Shown: piece by piece, positions 48,386-56,696 of the stretch
How the letters are laid out: every line of letters starts with the position of its first letter
Position numbering within the stretch: the stretch's first letter is position 1
NCBI RefSeq assembly: GCF_900100175.1
Contig: NZ_FNEM01000001.1
Span: 124,001-188,000 of the forward strand
Source of the DNA: Ferrimonas sediminum
Lineage (GTDB): Bacteria > Pseudomonadota > Gammaproteobacteria > Enterobacterales > Shewanellaceae
Length of the DNA stretch: 64,000 nt
Reading direction: 5' to 3'
The notes under the pieces: generated by a model
What the model was told of the DNA's origin: nothing
What the model saw: only the letters and a program-made list of their open reading frames with translations
The model's database searches: none
Program-made: the position numbers and the translations under genes

Positions 48386-50755
48386 TTACCCCAGCTGCAG
48401 CAGTTCCGATTCCGCCAGTGGCATCACGGTCAGTTCGCCGTTGCAGCGCTTGAGCCGATAGAACTGCGGCAGATTAAAGCTGCCACCGCCAAACTTCCCT
48501 TCCTGCTTAAATACATAGAGATCGCTGATGTTGTCGATCAGGGCGCTCAGCTGAGTGACGGAGTGGAAAAACCGCTGCATGACGTTGTTCTCATCCAGCA
48601 GGTAGATGTCCAGCCCCTGCTGGCGCTCGCGCACAAAGTACTGTCGCATCCCCTTGCGGGCGTGCAGCCTCAGGATTGCCGGAGCGCTGGCGTAGGGGTC
48701 ATCGCCCAGGTGGGGTTGGGGCAGTGTCTGCAGGGTGCCCTCTCTGAGCGGCGCCGGCAGCGGTGGCAGTTCAGCGGCGGGCCGCCAGTGCATGCCCTGA
48801 CTGGAAAACAGCAGTCCGTACTGATGCTCGCCGATGGTCAGCGGCAGAACCTGCAACTGCTCAGCCCGACTCTGTTGCCGTAAGCGTCCACACTGTTCGA
48901 TCAGAAACTGCAGCTTATCGGTGATTTGACGGTTGGCTCTGTGGCCGACCGACACCACCCTGACTCGAGGCAGGTGTTCATTGGTGATGCCGGACATCAG
49001 CTGTTCCAGCATCTCCAGAATGCCATGCTCGCCGTCGAAGCTGTGGTAGTGCAGCTCTCCCCAACTGTTGCGACACAGCAGCTCCAGCGAGCCGATCAGC
49101 GGCCGCTTCGGCCGTCCGGTGGACAGCACCTTGTTGCCCCTCAGATCCAGCATCGCCTCGGATCCGTGCCAGTGGCGGGAGGGATCCTGCTCCAGATTGA
49201 CCACCACCGTAATTTCGTCCAGATGCCAGGGTTGCTGCAAGGCCTCCAGATCGCTTATTTCCGGCTGCGGCAACTGCTGGCTAAACTGGCGCGCCAACCG
49301 GGTCAGTGAGCGACTGCTTCGCCCCTGGCCGGCATTGAAGCAGTGAATCTGGGTGTGGAAGTCCACCAAGCCGTTGGCGGCGGCCCAGGCGATGCATGCC
49401 AGACGGCTGCGGTGGTGGAACAACGGGCTTTCACCAAACAGCAGCCGTTTGTCCGGTTGTTGGCGATACAGGTACCAGTTGCCGCCGTGGCTGTCGCTGG
49501 CATCCACCTGCAGCAGGGTCAGGTGCGGCTCCACCAGCCCGTGGCTCCATAGCGGGTTGAGTCGCACCAGCTTGTCCGGCTCCGACTCAAACTGGGTGTA
49601 GAGTTTGCGGGTCAGAATGCCCATGTCCTGAATCTGCAACTGTCTCGGCAGGCGCTGGCCGCTGGCGAAATTGGTCAGTCTCTGGTAGCTGGCCAGCATC
49701 AATTGTTGCAGCTGTTGATTGAACCAGCGCACCTGGCCCGCATGCCAGTTTTGCGCCTGATCCAGTGAGTCGATCAACAGCGGCGTCCATTGCCATTGTT
49801 TGGCCAGTTTGGTCAGTGTGCGCCGGCGCCAGTCGTCTAGATCCACCGGGGCACTGTTACTGTGGCATTTCAAGTAGAAGCAGCGCTGTACCATCGACAG
49901 CCGGCTCGGCTCCTGCTGCCGGCTCAGATAGTGTTCGAGGCGCTGGTACAGCATCAGATAGTGATCGGTCTCCTGAACCGACTTGCCGGCCTTAAGCCCA
50001 TACCATAACTGATCCCGCAGGATGCGCTGATCCGGATAGTCGGCCACGTAGGCCTCCAGCAGCAGCACTTTTAGGGCGGATTTATGGGGCCGATCGATGC
50101 CCTTGAACAGCTGCCACAGGGCGGCACCAAAAAACTCACTGGCGGGCAGGTGTTGGATCTGTCCCAGAGACAGCAGCGCGGGGTGGTCGGTTGGTGCGCC
50201 GGGCCACCAGGCCAGGGCCTTGCCGGCCAGGCGGGTCTGAGTGCGGTAGAACTCCTCCAGCAGCAGCCAGTGCTGGGCGCTGCCGCTGTGCTCCTTGTCC
50301 AGGCATCGCTGGCAGGGCTGGCCGAATTGGCAGGGGTTAATCAGGAACAGGTGGGTTTCCAACCCCTGTTCGGTGGCCCAGCGGCTGAGCCATTGCATCT
50401 TCTGTTGCAGGGCTTCCAGGGTGTCGCTGTCGAGACCGTCTTCGTGAACCAGCCACAGATCCACGTCGGAGCTTCGGGTCTGTCCCAATGAACCGCTACT
50501 GCCCATGGCATAGAGCCCCAGCAGTGGACCGTCATGGCGAAGGTCATCATCGGAAGGGCGGAACAGCGGTGGCGAAACGAAGCCGCTGATGGCGGTCGGG
50601 CAGCCGGGTAGCGCCCGAGATTCCGGGCAATGCAGGGCGCCGATCACCGTCGATAACACGGCAATCTGGTGCGGGCTCAGTAGTTGCTGGAATTGCTTAA
50701 GCCGAACCTGATTCAGGGTGTTACTCAGAGCAATGTCGGCCGAAACCTGGTTCAA
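48386..50755 (-). CDS. cyaA: Class I adenylate cyclase
   Basis: A 789-residue cyclase making cAMP (E. coli: 848). The start is TTG at 50755 with GTGAGA upstream; E. coli cyaA also uses TTG. The catalytic N-terminal domain has MGSSGSLGQTRSSDVDLWLVH (nucleotidyltransferase GS..SD-D), STQHWLLLEEFYRT-like SAQHWLLLEEFYRTQTRLAGK, and ASEFFGAALWQLFKGIDRPHKS. The C-terminal regulatory half is present (SFNLPQFYRLKR at the end). A CRP-type site lies in the divergent region, matching the known feedback by cAMP-CRP. Confidence 0.97.
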   Translation of the reverse strand: MNQVSADIALSNTLNQVRLKQFQQLLSPHQIAVLSTVIGALHCPESRALPGCPTAISGFVSPPLFRPSDDDLRHDGPLLGLYAMGSSGSLGQTRSSDVDLWLVHEDGLDSDTLEALQQKMQWLSRWATEQGLETHLFLINPCQFGQPCQRCLDKEHSGSAQHWLLLEEFYRTQTRLAGKALAWWPGAPTDHPALLSLGQIQHLPASEFFGAALWQLFKGIDRPHKSALKVLLLEAYVADYPDQRILRDQLWYGLKAGKSVQETDHYLMLYQRLEHYLSRQQEPSRLSMVQRCFYLKCHSNSAPVDLDDWRRRTLTKLAKQWQWTPLLIDSLDQAQNWHAGQVRWFNQQLQQLMLASYQRLTNFASGQRLPRQLQIQDMGILTRKLYTQFESEPDKLVRLNPLWSHGLVEPHLTLLQVDASDSHGGNWYLYRQQPDKRLLFGESPLFHHRSRLACIAWAAANGLVDFHTQIHCFNAGQGRSSRSLTRLARQFSQQLPQPEISDLEALQQPWHLDEITVVVNLEQDPSRHWHGSEAMLDLRGNKVLSTGRPKRPLIGSLELLCRNSWGELHYHSFDGEHGILEMLEQLMSGITNEHLPRVRVVSVGHRANRQITDKLQFLIEQCGRLRQQSRAEQLQVLPLTIGEHQYGLLFSSQGMHWRPAAELPPLPAPLREGTLQTLPQPHLGDDPYASAPAILRLHARKGMRQYFVRERQQGLDIYLLDENNVMQRFFHSVTQLSALIDNISDLYVFKQEGKFGGGSFNLPQFYRLKRCNGELTVMPLAESELLQLG

Positions 50756-50781
50756 TGCAATCTCACAAAATGGAAGGGAAG

Positions 50782-50797
50782 TGTGATCATGATAACA
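50782..50797. promoter_or_regulatory. CRP site between cyaA and hemC
   Basis: TGTGATCATGATAACA fits TGTGA-N6-TCACA with one mismatch in the second half. It lies 27 bases before the cyaA start, so repression of cyaA by cAMP-CRP is likely; it could also touch hemC. Confidence 0.65.
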
Positions 50798-50977
50798 TTA
50801 TTCCCGCATCGACGAGAAATCGTGAAAAGGATCAATTTTCCGAGATTTAGGGCGATAAAAGCGTGGCTAACCGCCGTGCCTGCTTTAACGCAATACGAAA
50901 TGCTGGCAACATGAGCGCTAATTGTTGTTGGTAACGGCGCAAATCAGTGCCGATATTAGTTAAGGAAACCGAGACTT

Positions 50978-51910
50978 ATGGCGCGTAAAGAGATTCGAAT
51001 CGCAACCCGCAAGAGCCCGCTGGCCATGTGGCAGGCGGAGTTTGTTAAGGCCGAGCTGGAGAAAGCGCATCCCGGCCTGGAGGTGATTCTGCTGCCGATG
51101 TCCACCAAGGGTGACATCATTCTCGATACGCCGCTGGCCAAAGTCGGTGGCAAGGGCTTGTTCGTAAAAGAGCTGGAAGTGGCCATGCTGGAAGGGCGGG
51201 CTGACATCGCGGTGCATTCCATGAAGGACGTGCCGGTGGACTTTCCGGAAGGGCTGGGCCTGACCACGATTTGTGAGCGTGAAGATCCCCGTGATGCCTT
51301 CGTGTCAAATAACTACAAGACACTGGATGAGCTGCCACAGGGCGCCATCGTCGGCACCTCGAGCCTGCGTCGTCAATGTCAATTGCGTGAACTGCGCCCG
51401 GATCTGAAGATTCACGATCTGCGTGGTAACGTCAACACCCGCCTGCGTAAGCTGGATGACGGCGAGTACGATGCCATCATTCTGGCGGCAGCGGGCCTGA
51501 AACGACTGGAATTTGATCACCGCATTACCAGCTTTATCGAAAGCGAGCAGTCCCTGCCAGCCAATGGTCAGGGGGCGGTCGGCATCGAAGCCCGTCTGGA
51601 CGACGCCGAGTTGCTGGAGCTGCTGAGCGTTCTGGAGCACCAGGAGACCCGTGCCCGGGTGATTGCCGAGCGCGCCATGAACACCCATTTGGAAGGGGGC
51701 TGCCAGGTGCCAATCGGTGCCTACGCCGAACTGGAAGGCGATCAGTTGTGGTTGCGTGGCCTGGTGGGCAAGCCGGATGGCAGCGTGCTGCTGCGCAACG
51801 AAGTGCGCGGCAACAAGGCCGACGCCGAAAAGCTGGGCATTGAACTGGCTGAAATGCTGCTCAGTGCCGGTGCCGGTGAGATTCTCAAAGAGGTGTACGG
51901 GGAGGCCTGA
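50978..51910 (+). CDS. hemC: Porphobilinogen deaminase (hydroxymethylbilane synthase)
   Basis: A 310-residue heme-pathway enzyme that joins four porphobilinogens. [19 protein letters not shown] at the N-terminus, [35 protein letters not shown], and [12 protein letters not shown], with the cofactor-binding Cys. Overlaps hemD by one base. First gene of hemCDXY. Confidence 0.97.
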   Translation: MARKEIRIATRKSPLAMWQAEFVKAELEKAHPGLEVILLPMSTKGDIILDTPLAKVGGKGLFVKELEVAMLEGRADIAVHSMKDVPVDFPEGLGLTTICEREDPRDAFVSNNYKTLDELPQGAIVGTSSLRRQCQLRELRPDLKIHDLRGNVNTRLRKLDDGEYDAIILAAAGLKRLEFDHRITSFIESEQSLPANGQGAVGIEARLDDAELLELLSVLEHQETRARVIAERAMNTHLEGGCQVPIGAYAELEGDQLWLRGLVGKPDGSVLLRNEVRGNKADAEKLGIELAEMLLSAGAGEILKEVYGEA

Positions 51911-52632
51911 TGCACGTCTTGCTGACCCGCCCGGCGGGTCGCAACCGGTCTCTGGCCGCCCGGCTGGAGGCCATGGGGGAGCAGGTAAGCTGCTGCCCCA
52001 TGATGGAGATCGTCGCTGAACCGCAGCCGTGTCCCTCCCCACTGGCTGGGGCTGATGCGGCTTTTTTTGTGTCTGCTAATGCGGTTGACTACGCCGCCCG
52101 CCTGTTGCCTTCTTGGCCTCCCATTCGCTATCTGGCCGTTGGTGGTGCCACCGCCAGGGCGTTGCGCACCCACGGTGTTTCTCCCTTGACCGCACCGGTC
52201 GACAACGAAACCACCGAAGGGGTGTGGTCACTGCCGCAGATGGCGGATGTGGCCCGGCAGCGTTTTGTCATTGTCCGTGGTAATGGCGGTCGTGAGACCA
52301 TGGCCGAGCGCCTGGTAGCGGCGGGTGCATCGGTGCAGTACTGGTCGGTTTATCGTCGCCAGTTACCCAAAATAAATGGTTCAGATCAAGTACAAAGCTG
52401 GCAACGGGACGGCGTTAACGCCATACTGGCTACCAGTGTCGAGATCCTGCACAACCTATTTCAAGTGGTGCCCGAGCCTCAGCGACCCTGGCTTCAGCAG
52501 CAATTGTTGTTGGTGCCGGTGGAGCGGGTGGCTGCGGCGGCCCGAAAATTGGGGTGCCAGCACATCTGCGTGACCCAGGGAGCAGGAGATGACGCTATCA
52601 TTGAATCGATAGCAAACTGGAAGAATCGTTAG
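51910..52632 (+). CDS. hemD: Uroporphyrinogen-III synthase
   Basis: A 240-residue enzyme that closes the ring with D inversion. The family is poorly conserved; VLLTRPAGRNRSLAARL, DAAFFVSANAVDYA, AVGGATARAL, VRGNGGRETMAERL and a late VTQGAGDDAIIESI are visible. It starts at the hemC stop and is followed after 2 bases by hemX. Confidence 0.94.
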   Translation: MHVLLTRPAGRNRSLAARLEAMGEQVSCCPMMEIVAEPQPCPSPLAGADAAFFVSANAVDYAARLLPSWPPIRYLAVGGATARALRTHGVSPLTAPVDNETTEGVWSLPQMADVARQRFVIVRGNGGRETMAERLVAAGASVQYWSVYRRQLPKINGSDQVQSWQRDGVNAILATSVEILHNLFQVVPEPQRPWLQQQLLLVPVERVAAAARKLGCQHICVTQGAGDDAIIESIANWKNR

Positions 52633-52634
52633 TA

Positions 52635-53891
52635 ATGGATAAGAAGCCGGAACATCCCAACTCTCCCAGCCCCGATGAGTCAAAACTGGAGTCGCCAGAC
52701 TCCGCTGATCACAATGCCACGCCGCCGCAGCCTGAGGCCGACGTCCATCAAGCGGCTCGGCAAAGTGAGGCTGTGCCCGATGGTGCCGAGCCGGCAACCG
52801 GAACGGGTGACACCCCAACTCCAGAGGCCGAGACGGCCATCAGCCAGCCAGTGACCGCTGCCCAGCCCCCTCTGTCTCAATCGGTGAAAGGTGAGAGCAA
52901 GGGCGCCAGCGTCGCCATTCTGGTTGCCATCGTCGCCCTGCTGCTGGCAGCGGCGTCCACCGCCTTTACGGTGTGGCAGTGGCAGCAACGTCAACAACAA
53001 CAACTGCAGTCGCAGGCCCTGACCGGCAAGCTGGACGAGATGCGCACTCAGATGTTGTCCGAGCGCAACATGCTGGAGCAACGCATCGGTGAGCAGGCCC
53101 GCCAGCAACAGGGGATGATTAAGCAGGTGGCCGAGTTGCAGTCGGCACTGACCAAGGCCCGCAACCTGCGGCCACAGGACTGGTTACTGGCCGAAGCCGA
53201 CTATCTGGTGCAGATGGCCGGTCGCAAGCTGTGGCTGGAGCAGGACGTGCAAACCGCCATCGCCCTGCTGCAGGATGCAGATCGGCGTTTGAATCTGGTG
53301 AATGACAATGCTTTGACGTCGATTCGGGCGGCGTTGAATGATGATATTGCCACCCTCAAAGCCCTGCCCAGACAGGATCTGGCCGGGTTGGCCCTGTCCA
53401 TCGAGGCCTTGATCGCCAAGGTGGATCAGTGGCCGTTGAACCGGGTGGAGTTGCCGGACTTGGCACAAGCGGAGACCAGCAACGCACCCTCGGAGTCGGT
53501 GGATGACTGGCGTACCAATCTGGCCAAAACCTGGAGCGCGCTGATGGACGATTTCATCACCGTCCGTCGCCGTCAGGGAGATCTGCAGCCATTGCTGGCC
53601 CCGGAGCAGGAGTGGTATCTGAGAGAGCACCTCAAAGGCAAGATGATGCAGGCCCAGTTGGCGCTGTACCACGGCCATACCCAGGCCTACCGTAAGGCAC
53701 TGGGAACCGCTTCTGAGTGGATCGATACCTATTTCAAACGGGACGCGGCCGAGATCGATGCGGCCCTGGCAACCTTGTCGGATCTGAAATCGGCGGAGTT
53801 GGCCAGTCGTCTGCCAACGGAGTTAAGCAGCCAACCGCTGCTGGAACGGATAGTGGCGGATCGCCTGGGTAGTGCCAGGGAGAATCGCTGA
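52635..53891 (+). CDS. hemX: HemX, heme operon membrane protein
   Basis: A 418-residue protein. Residues 1-85 are proline, glutamate and alanine rich and disordered; one transmembrane helix follows (VAILVAIVALLLAAASTAFTVW), then a long coiled coil (QQRQQQQLQSQALTGKLDEM...) and a globular periplasmic part with LAEADYLVQMAGRKLWLEQDVQTAIALLQDAD. Often misnamed a methyltransferase; a structural role with HemY is more likely. Shares the ATG/TGA junction with hemY. Confidence 0.93.
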   Translation: MDKKPEHPNSPSPDESKLESPDSADHNATPPQPEADVHQAARQSEAVPDGAEPATGTGDTPTPEAETAISQPVTAAQPPLSQSVKGESKGASVAILVAIVALLLAAASTAFTVWQWQQRQQQQLQSQALTGKLDEMRTQMLSERNMLEQRIGEQARQQQGMIKQVAELQSALTKARNLRPQDWLLAEADYLVQMAGRKLWLEQDVQTAIALLQDADRRLNLVNDNALTSIRAALNDDIATLKALPRQDLAGLALSIEALIAKVDQWPLNRVELPDLAQAETSNAPSESVDDWRTNLAKTWSALMDDFITVRRRQGDLQPLLAPEQEWYLREHLKGKMMQAQLALYHGHTQAYRKALGTASEWIDTYFKRDAAEIDAALATLSDLKSAELASRLPTELSSQPLLERIVADRLGSARENR

Positions 53892-55060
53892 TGATTAGGC
53901 TGCTGATTTATACCCTGATTGTATTGGCCGGTGCCATTGTTGGTCCCAAACTGGTCGAGAACAAAGGTTATCTGTTGCTGGCCATCGGCGATTACACCAT
54001 CGAAACGTCGGTGGTGGCGGCGGTGGTGATGTTGCTGGTGGGCTTTGCCCTGCTGCAGTTGCTGGAGTGGCTGTTGGTTAAGGGCATGCAGGGTATCGGC
54101 CTGACCTGGTCGCTGCCCAGGCGCTGGCGGCTGCGCAGCTCGCGCAAATTCACGTTGCAGGGGGCGCTGGCGCTGGCGGAAGAGAACTGGTCTCTGGCGC
54201 AGAAGGCGATGTCGAAAGGCGCCGGAGCCGGTGAGTTGCCACTGGTGAACTACCTGGCGGCGGCCCGTGCAGCCCATCATCAGGGCGATGCCGAGCAGAC
54301 CGAGGCCTTCCTTAAACAGGCGGAAGCCCTGCCCGGCAGCGACGCGGCGGTTAACATTGCCCGCATCCGCTACCTGATTCAGGACGGTGAGCTGGCGTCC
54401 GCCCGTCAGTGCCTGGAGGCACTTCCAGCGTCACTGAGAGCCCGTCCGACGGTGTTGAAGCTGGCCCATGAGCTGTATCAGCGTCAGCAGGACTGGGACG
54501 CTATCTCCCGCATTGCCCCGGCATTGACCAAGCATAAGGTTTTGCCCCAGGAGCAGTTGCAGGCGTTGCCGGTGGAGATTGAGCGCGGTGCCCTGCAAGC
54601 CTGTCCCACCCTGGAGGCGGTTCAGGAGCGTTGGCAACAGTTGCCGCGGCGAACCCGCAAACTGGACTCCATTGCCCTGGCGTACATCGAGGCGCTGATT
54701 CGATTTCAGCAGGCCACCGAAGCCCGCAAGATGCTGATGGCACAGCTGACGAAATCGGCGCCGCAGGCGCTGCTGCTGGAGGTGCTGCCTCTGTGCAGTG
54801 AGGATGCCGGTGAATCGCTGATTCATCAATTGCAGCGTCATTATGCGGCGCCGGAATCGGCGGAGTATTATGATTGCCTGGCCAACCTCAGTCGTCAGAT
54901 ACGTCAGTATCGGGAAGCGAAGAAGTACCAGCGTAAAGCTATCGAGCTGGCTCCGACCCGATACCGGTACTCACAGTTGGCGGAGTTACAGGAGCAACTG
55001 GGTGAGCACAGTGGTGCCCTGGAGAGCTATCGAAAGTTGTTGGATCGGCAACTGGCTTAG
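53891..55060 (+). CDS. hemY: HemY, heme operon TPR membrane protein
   Basis: A 389-residue inner membrane protein of the proteobacterial HemY type (not the oxygen-dependent oxidase of the same name). Two N-terminal hydrophobic helices (LLIYTLIVLAGAIVGPKLV and VVAAVVMLLVGFALLQLLEWLL) are followed by TPR-like helices to the C-terminus (LANLSRQIRQYREAKKYQRKAI). Ends the hemCDXY operon before a terminator. Precise role unknown. Confidence 0.93.
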   Translation: MIRLLIYTLIVLAGAIVGPKLVENKGYLLLAIGDYTIETSVVAAVVMLLVGFALLQLLEWLLVKGMQGIGLTWSLPRRWRLRSSRKFTLQGALALAEENWSLAQKAMSKGAGAGELPLVNYLAAARAAHHQGDAEQTEAFLKQAEALPGSDAAVNIARIRYLIQDGELASARQCLEALPASLRARPTVLKLAHELYQRQQDWDAISRIAPALTKHKVLPQEQLQALPVEIERGALQACPTLEAVQERWQQLPRRTRKLDSIALAYIEALIRFQQATEARKMLMAQLTKSAPQALLLEVLPLCSEDAGESLIHQLQRHYAAPESAEYYDCLANLSRQIRQYREAKKYQRKAIELAPTRYRYSQLAELQEQLGEHSGALESYRKLLDRQLA

Positions 55061-55078
55061 TCGCCGCTCTGGTCAGAC

Positions 55079-55110
55079 ACAGCCCCGCTTTTGCGGGGCT
55101 GTTTGGTTTT
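55079..55110 (+). terminator. Terminator after hemCDXY
   Basis: Stem ACAGCCCCGC / GCGGGGCTGT with TTTT loop, followed by TTGGTTTTC. It also faces the end of rarD. Confidence 0.82.
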
Positions 55111-56000
55111 CAGGCGCGGCGTTTTTTTCTCGACTGGCGCCACATGTCAAAGGTGAACAACACCAGCGCCGCCCAGATAAAGCAGAAGGTCGTTAGCTGG
55201 GCCGGATCCAGCTGCTCGTCGTACAGGGTGATGGCCAGGCCAAACATCAGGCTGGGGCCGATGTACTGGAATACTCCCAGCATGTAAAACGGGATTCGCA
55301 CTGCGGCGGCGGCGAAGCAGAGCAGCGGCAGGGTGGTGATCACCCCGGCGGCGGCGATCAGCAGATTGAGCTGTAGCGGGTTGTTGCCGAAGTTCGAGGT
55401 GGGGGAGTCCAGTTGAGCCCAGAACAGCAGCGCCACCGGCAGCATCATCGCGGTTTCCACAAACAGGCCGGTAATGGACTGCAATGCCACTTTCTTGCGC
55501 AGCAGGCCGTATAAGCCGAAGCTGCTGGCCAGTGCCAGGGAGATCCAGGGCAGGGAGCCAAAGTGCACCAGCTCCACCACCACCCCGGTGGCCGCCAGCC
55601 CCACCGCCATCAACTGCATTCTCGGCAGTCGTTCACCCAGGAAAAGCATCCCCAGCGCGACGTTGAACAGAGGGTTGATGAAATAGCCCAGGCTGGCATC
55701 GAGCATGCGACCTGAGTTGACGGCCCAGATGAAAATCAACCAGTTACCAGCGACCAGGGTGGCGGTGGCGGTCAGGGTGAGCAGCTGTCTGGGTTGGCGA
55801 AGCAGTCGGCGTACCGCGCTGAACTGCCCGGTTACGGCCACCAGCAACAGCATCATCACGAAAGACCAGATCACCCGGTGCATCAGGATCTCCGTTGCCG
55901 GTACTTCGGCAATGGATTTGAAGTACAGGGGGGCGAAGCCCCACATGCAGTAGGCCATGATGGCGTAGATCACGCCGTGGCGGAATTCCTGATTTTGCAT
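55110..56000 (-). CDS. rarD: EamA-family permease RarD
   Basis: A 296-residue inner membrane protein with ten helices (two EamA repeats). GVIYAIMAYCMWGFAPLYFKSI, LMHRVIWSF and SLGYFINPLFNVALGMLFLGERLPRMQ are characteristic of RarD. The substrate is unknown; it was named for a chloramphenicol phenotype in Pseudomonas. In E. coli rarD precedes yigI, pldA and recQ; here rarD, yigI and recQ are kept and pldA is absent. Confidence 0.94.
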   Translation of the reverse strand: MQNQEFRHGVIYAIMAYCMWGFAPLYFKSIAEVPATEILMHRVIWSFVMMLLLVAVTGQFSAVRRLLRQPRQLLTLTATATLVAGNWLIFIWAVNSGRMLDASLGYFINPLFNVALGMLFLGERLPRMQLMAVGLAATGVVVELVHFGSLPWISLALASSFGLYGLLRKKVALQSITGLFVETAMMLPVALLFWAQLDSPTSNFGNNPLQLNLLIAAAGVITTLPLLCFAAAAVRIPFYMLGVFQYIGPSLMFGLAITLYDEQLDPAQLTTFCFIWAALVLFTFDMWRQSRKKRRA

Positions 56001-56085
56001 GGGTCACACTGGTCGAAGTCGGGGGCAATAGCCGTAAAAGGAGCGACAGTATGCCCCTGCGGTGGCCATGGATGCAATGACGGCG

Positions 56086-56550
56086 TTAACCCACCATGTA
56101 AGTGCCGGTGCCAAAGGCGATGTGGCTGCCCCGTTCGTTGTGCAGCTCCATGCGGGAGACCGCCACTTTGTTACCGGCTCGGATGACGGTACCGGTGGCC
56201 ACAAACAGTTCGCCCCGGCCGGGGCGCAGGTAATCCACCCGTAAGTCGATGGTTCCGAGCGTCTTCAGGCGCCGGACCAGTACCGCTTCGGGCCAGAGGT
56301 CGCGACTCTGGATCACGCCGGTAAAGGCGGTGAGTCCGCCCACCACGTCCAGTAGGGTGGCGGTGACGCCGCCGTGGAGAATCTGCTGGGCCGGATTGCC
56401 GACCAGTTGCGGCCGCATCGGCACTCTTAATTCAAGCTGATCCAGGCTGAGCTGTTTTAACTCAATGCCGACCAGCTGATTAAACGGGATGCGTTCGGCA
56501 AAGAGTCCGCGTACGTACTCCAGCGCTTGTGGCTGGGTCAGGGTGGTCAT
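56086..56550 (-). CDS. yigI: YigI-type hotdog-fold thioesterase
   Basis: A 154-residue PaaI-like thioesterase from ATG 56550 (the frame opens 12 codons earlier without a ribosome site). The hotdog helix motif is seen as ILHGGVTATLLDVVGGLTAF, with typical RVDYLRPGRGE and VSRMELHNERGSHIAFGTGTYMV. It hydrolyses acyl-CoA in the family; the exact substrate is unknown. Divergent from recQ. Confidence 0.9.
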   Translation of the reverse strand: MTTLTQPQALEYVRGLFAERIPFNQLVGIELKQLSLDQLELRVPMRPQLVGNPAQQILHGGVTATLLDVVGGLTAFTGVIQSRDLWPEAVLVRRLKTLGTIDLRVDYLRPGRGELFVATGTVIRAGNKVAVSRMELHNERGSHIAFGTGTYMVG

Positions 56551-56696
56551 TGGCGCTCGCCCTCGCTCGGGTTGATTGTTTTTCAATCACTTATCAAAGC
56601 ACTTCGGGGATCGGGGCACAACCTTTTTGTGGTGGCAGACAGCGGCGGTCAGTTGAATTACAATAACGGGCCTTTTGCGACCCTGTATTGAGATTC

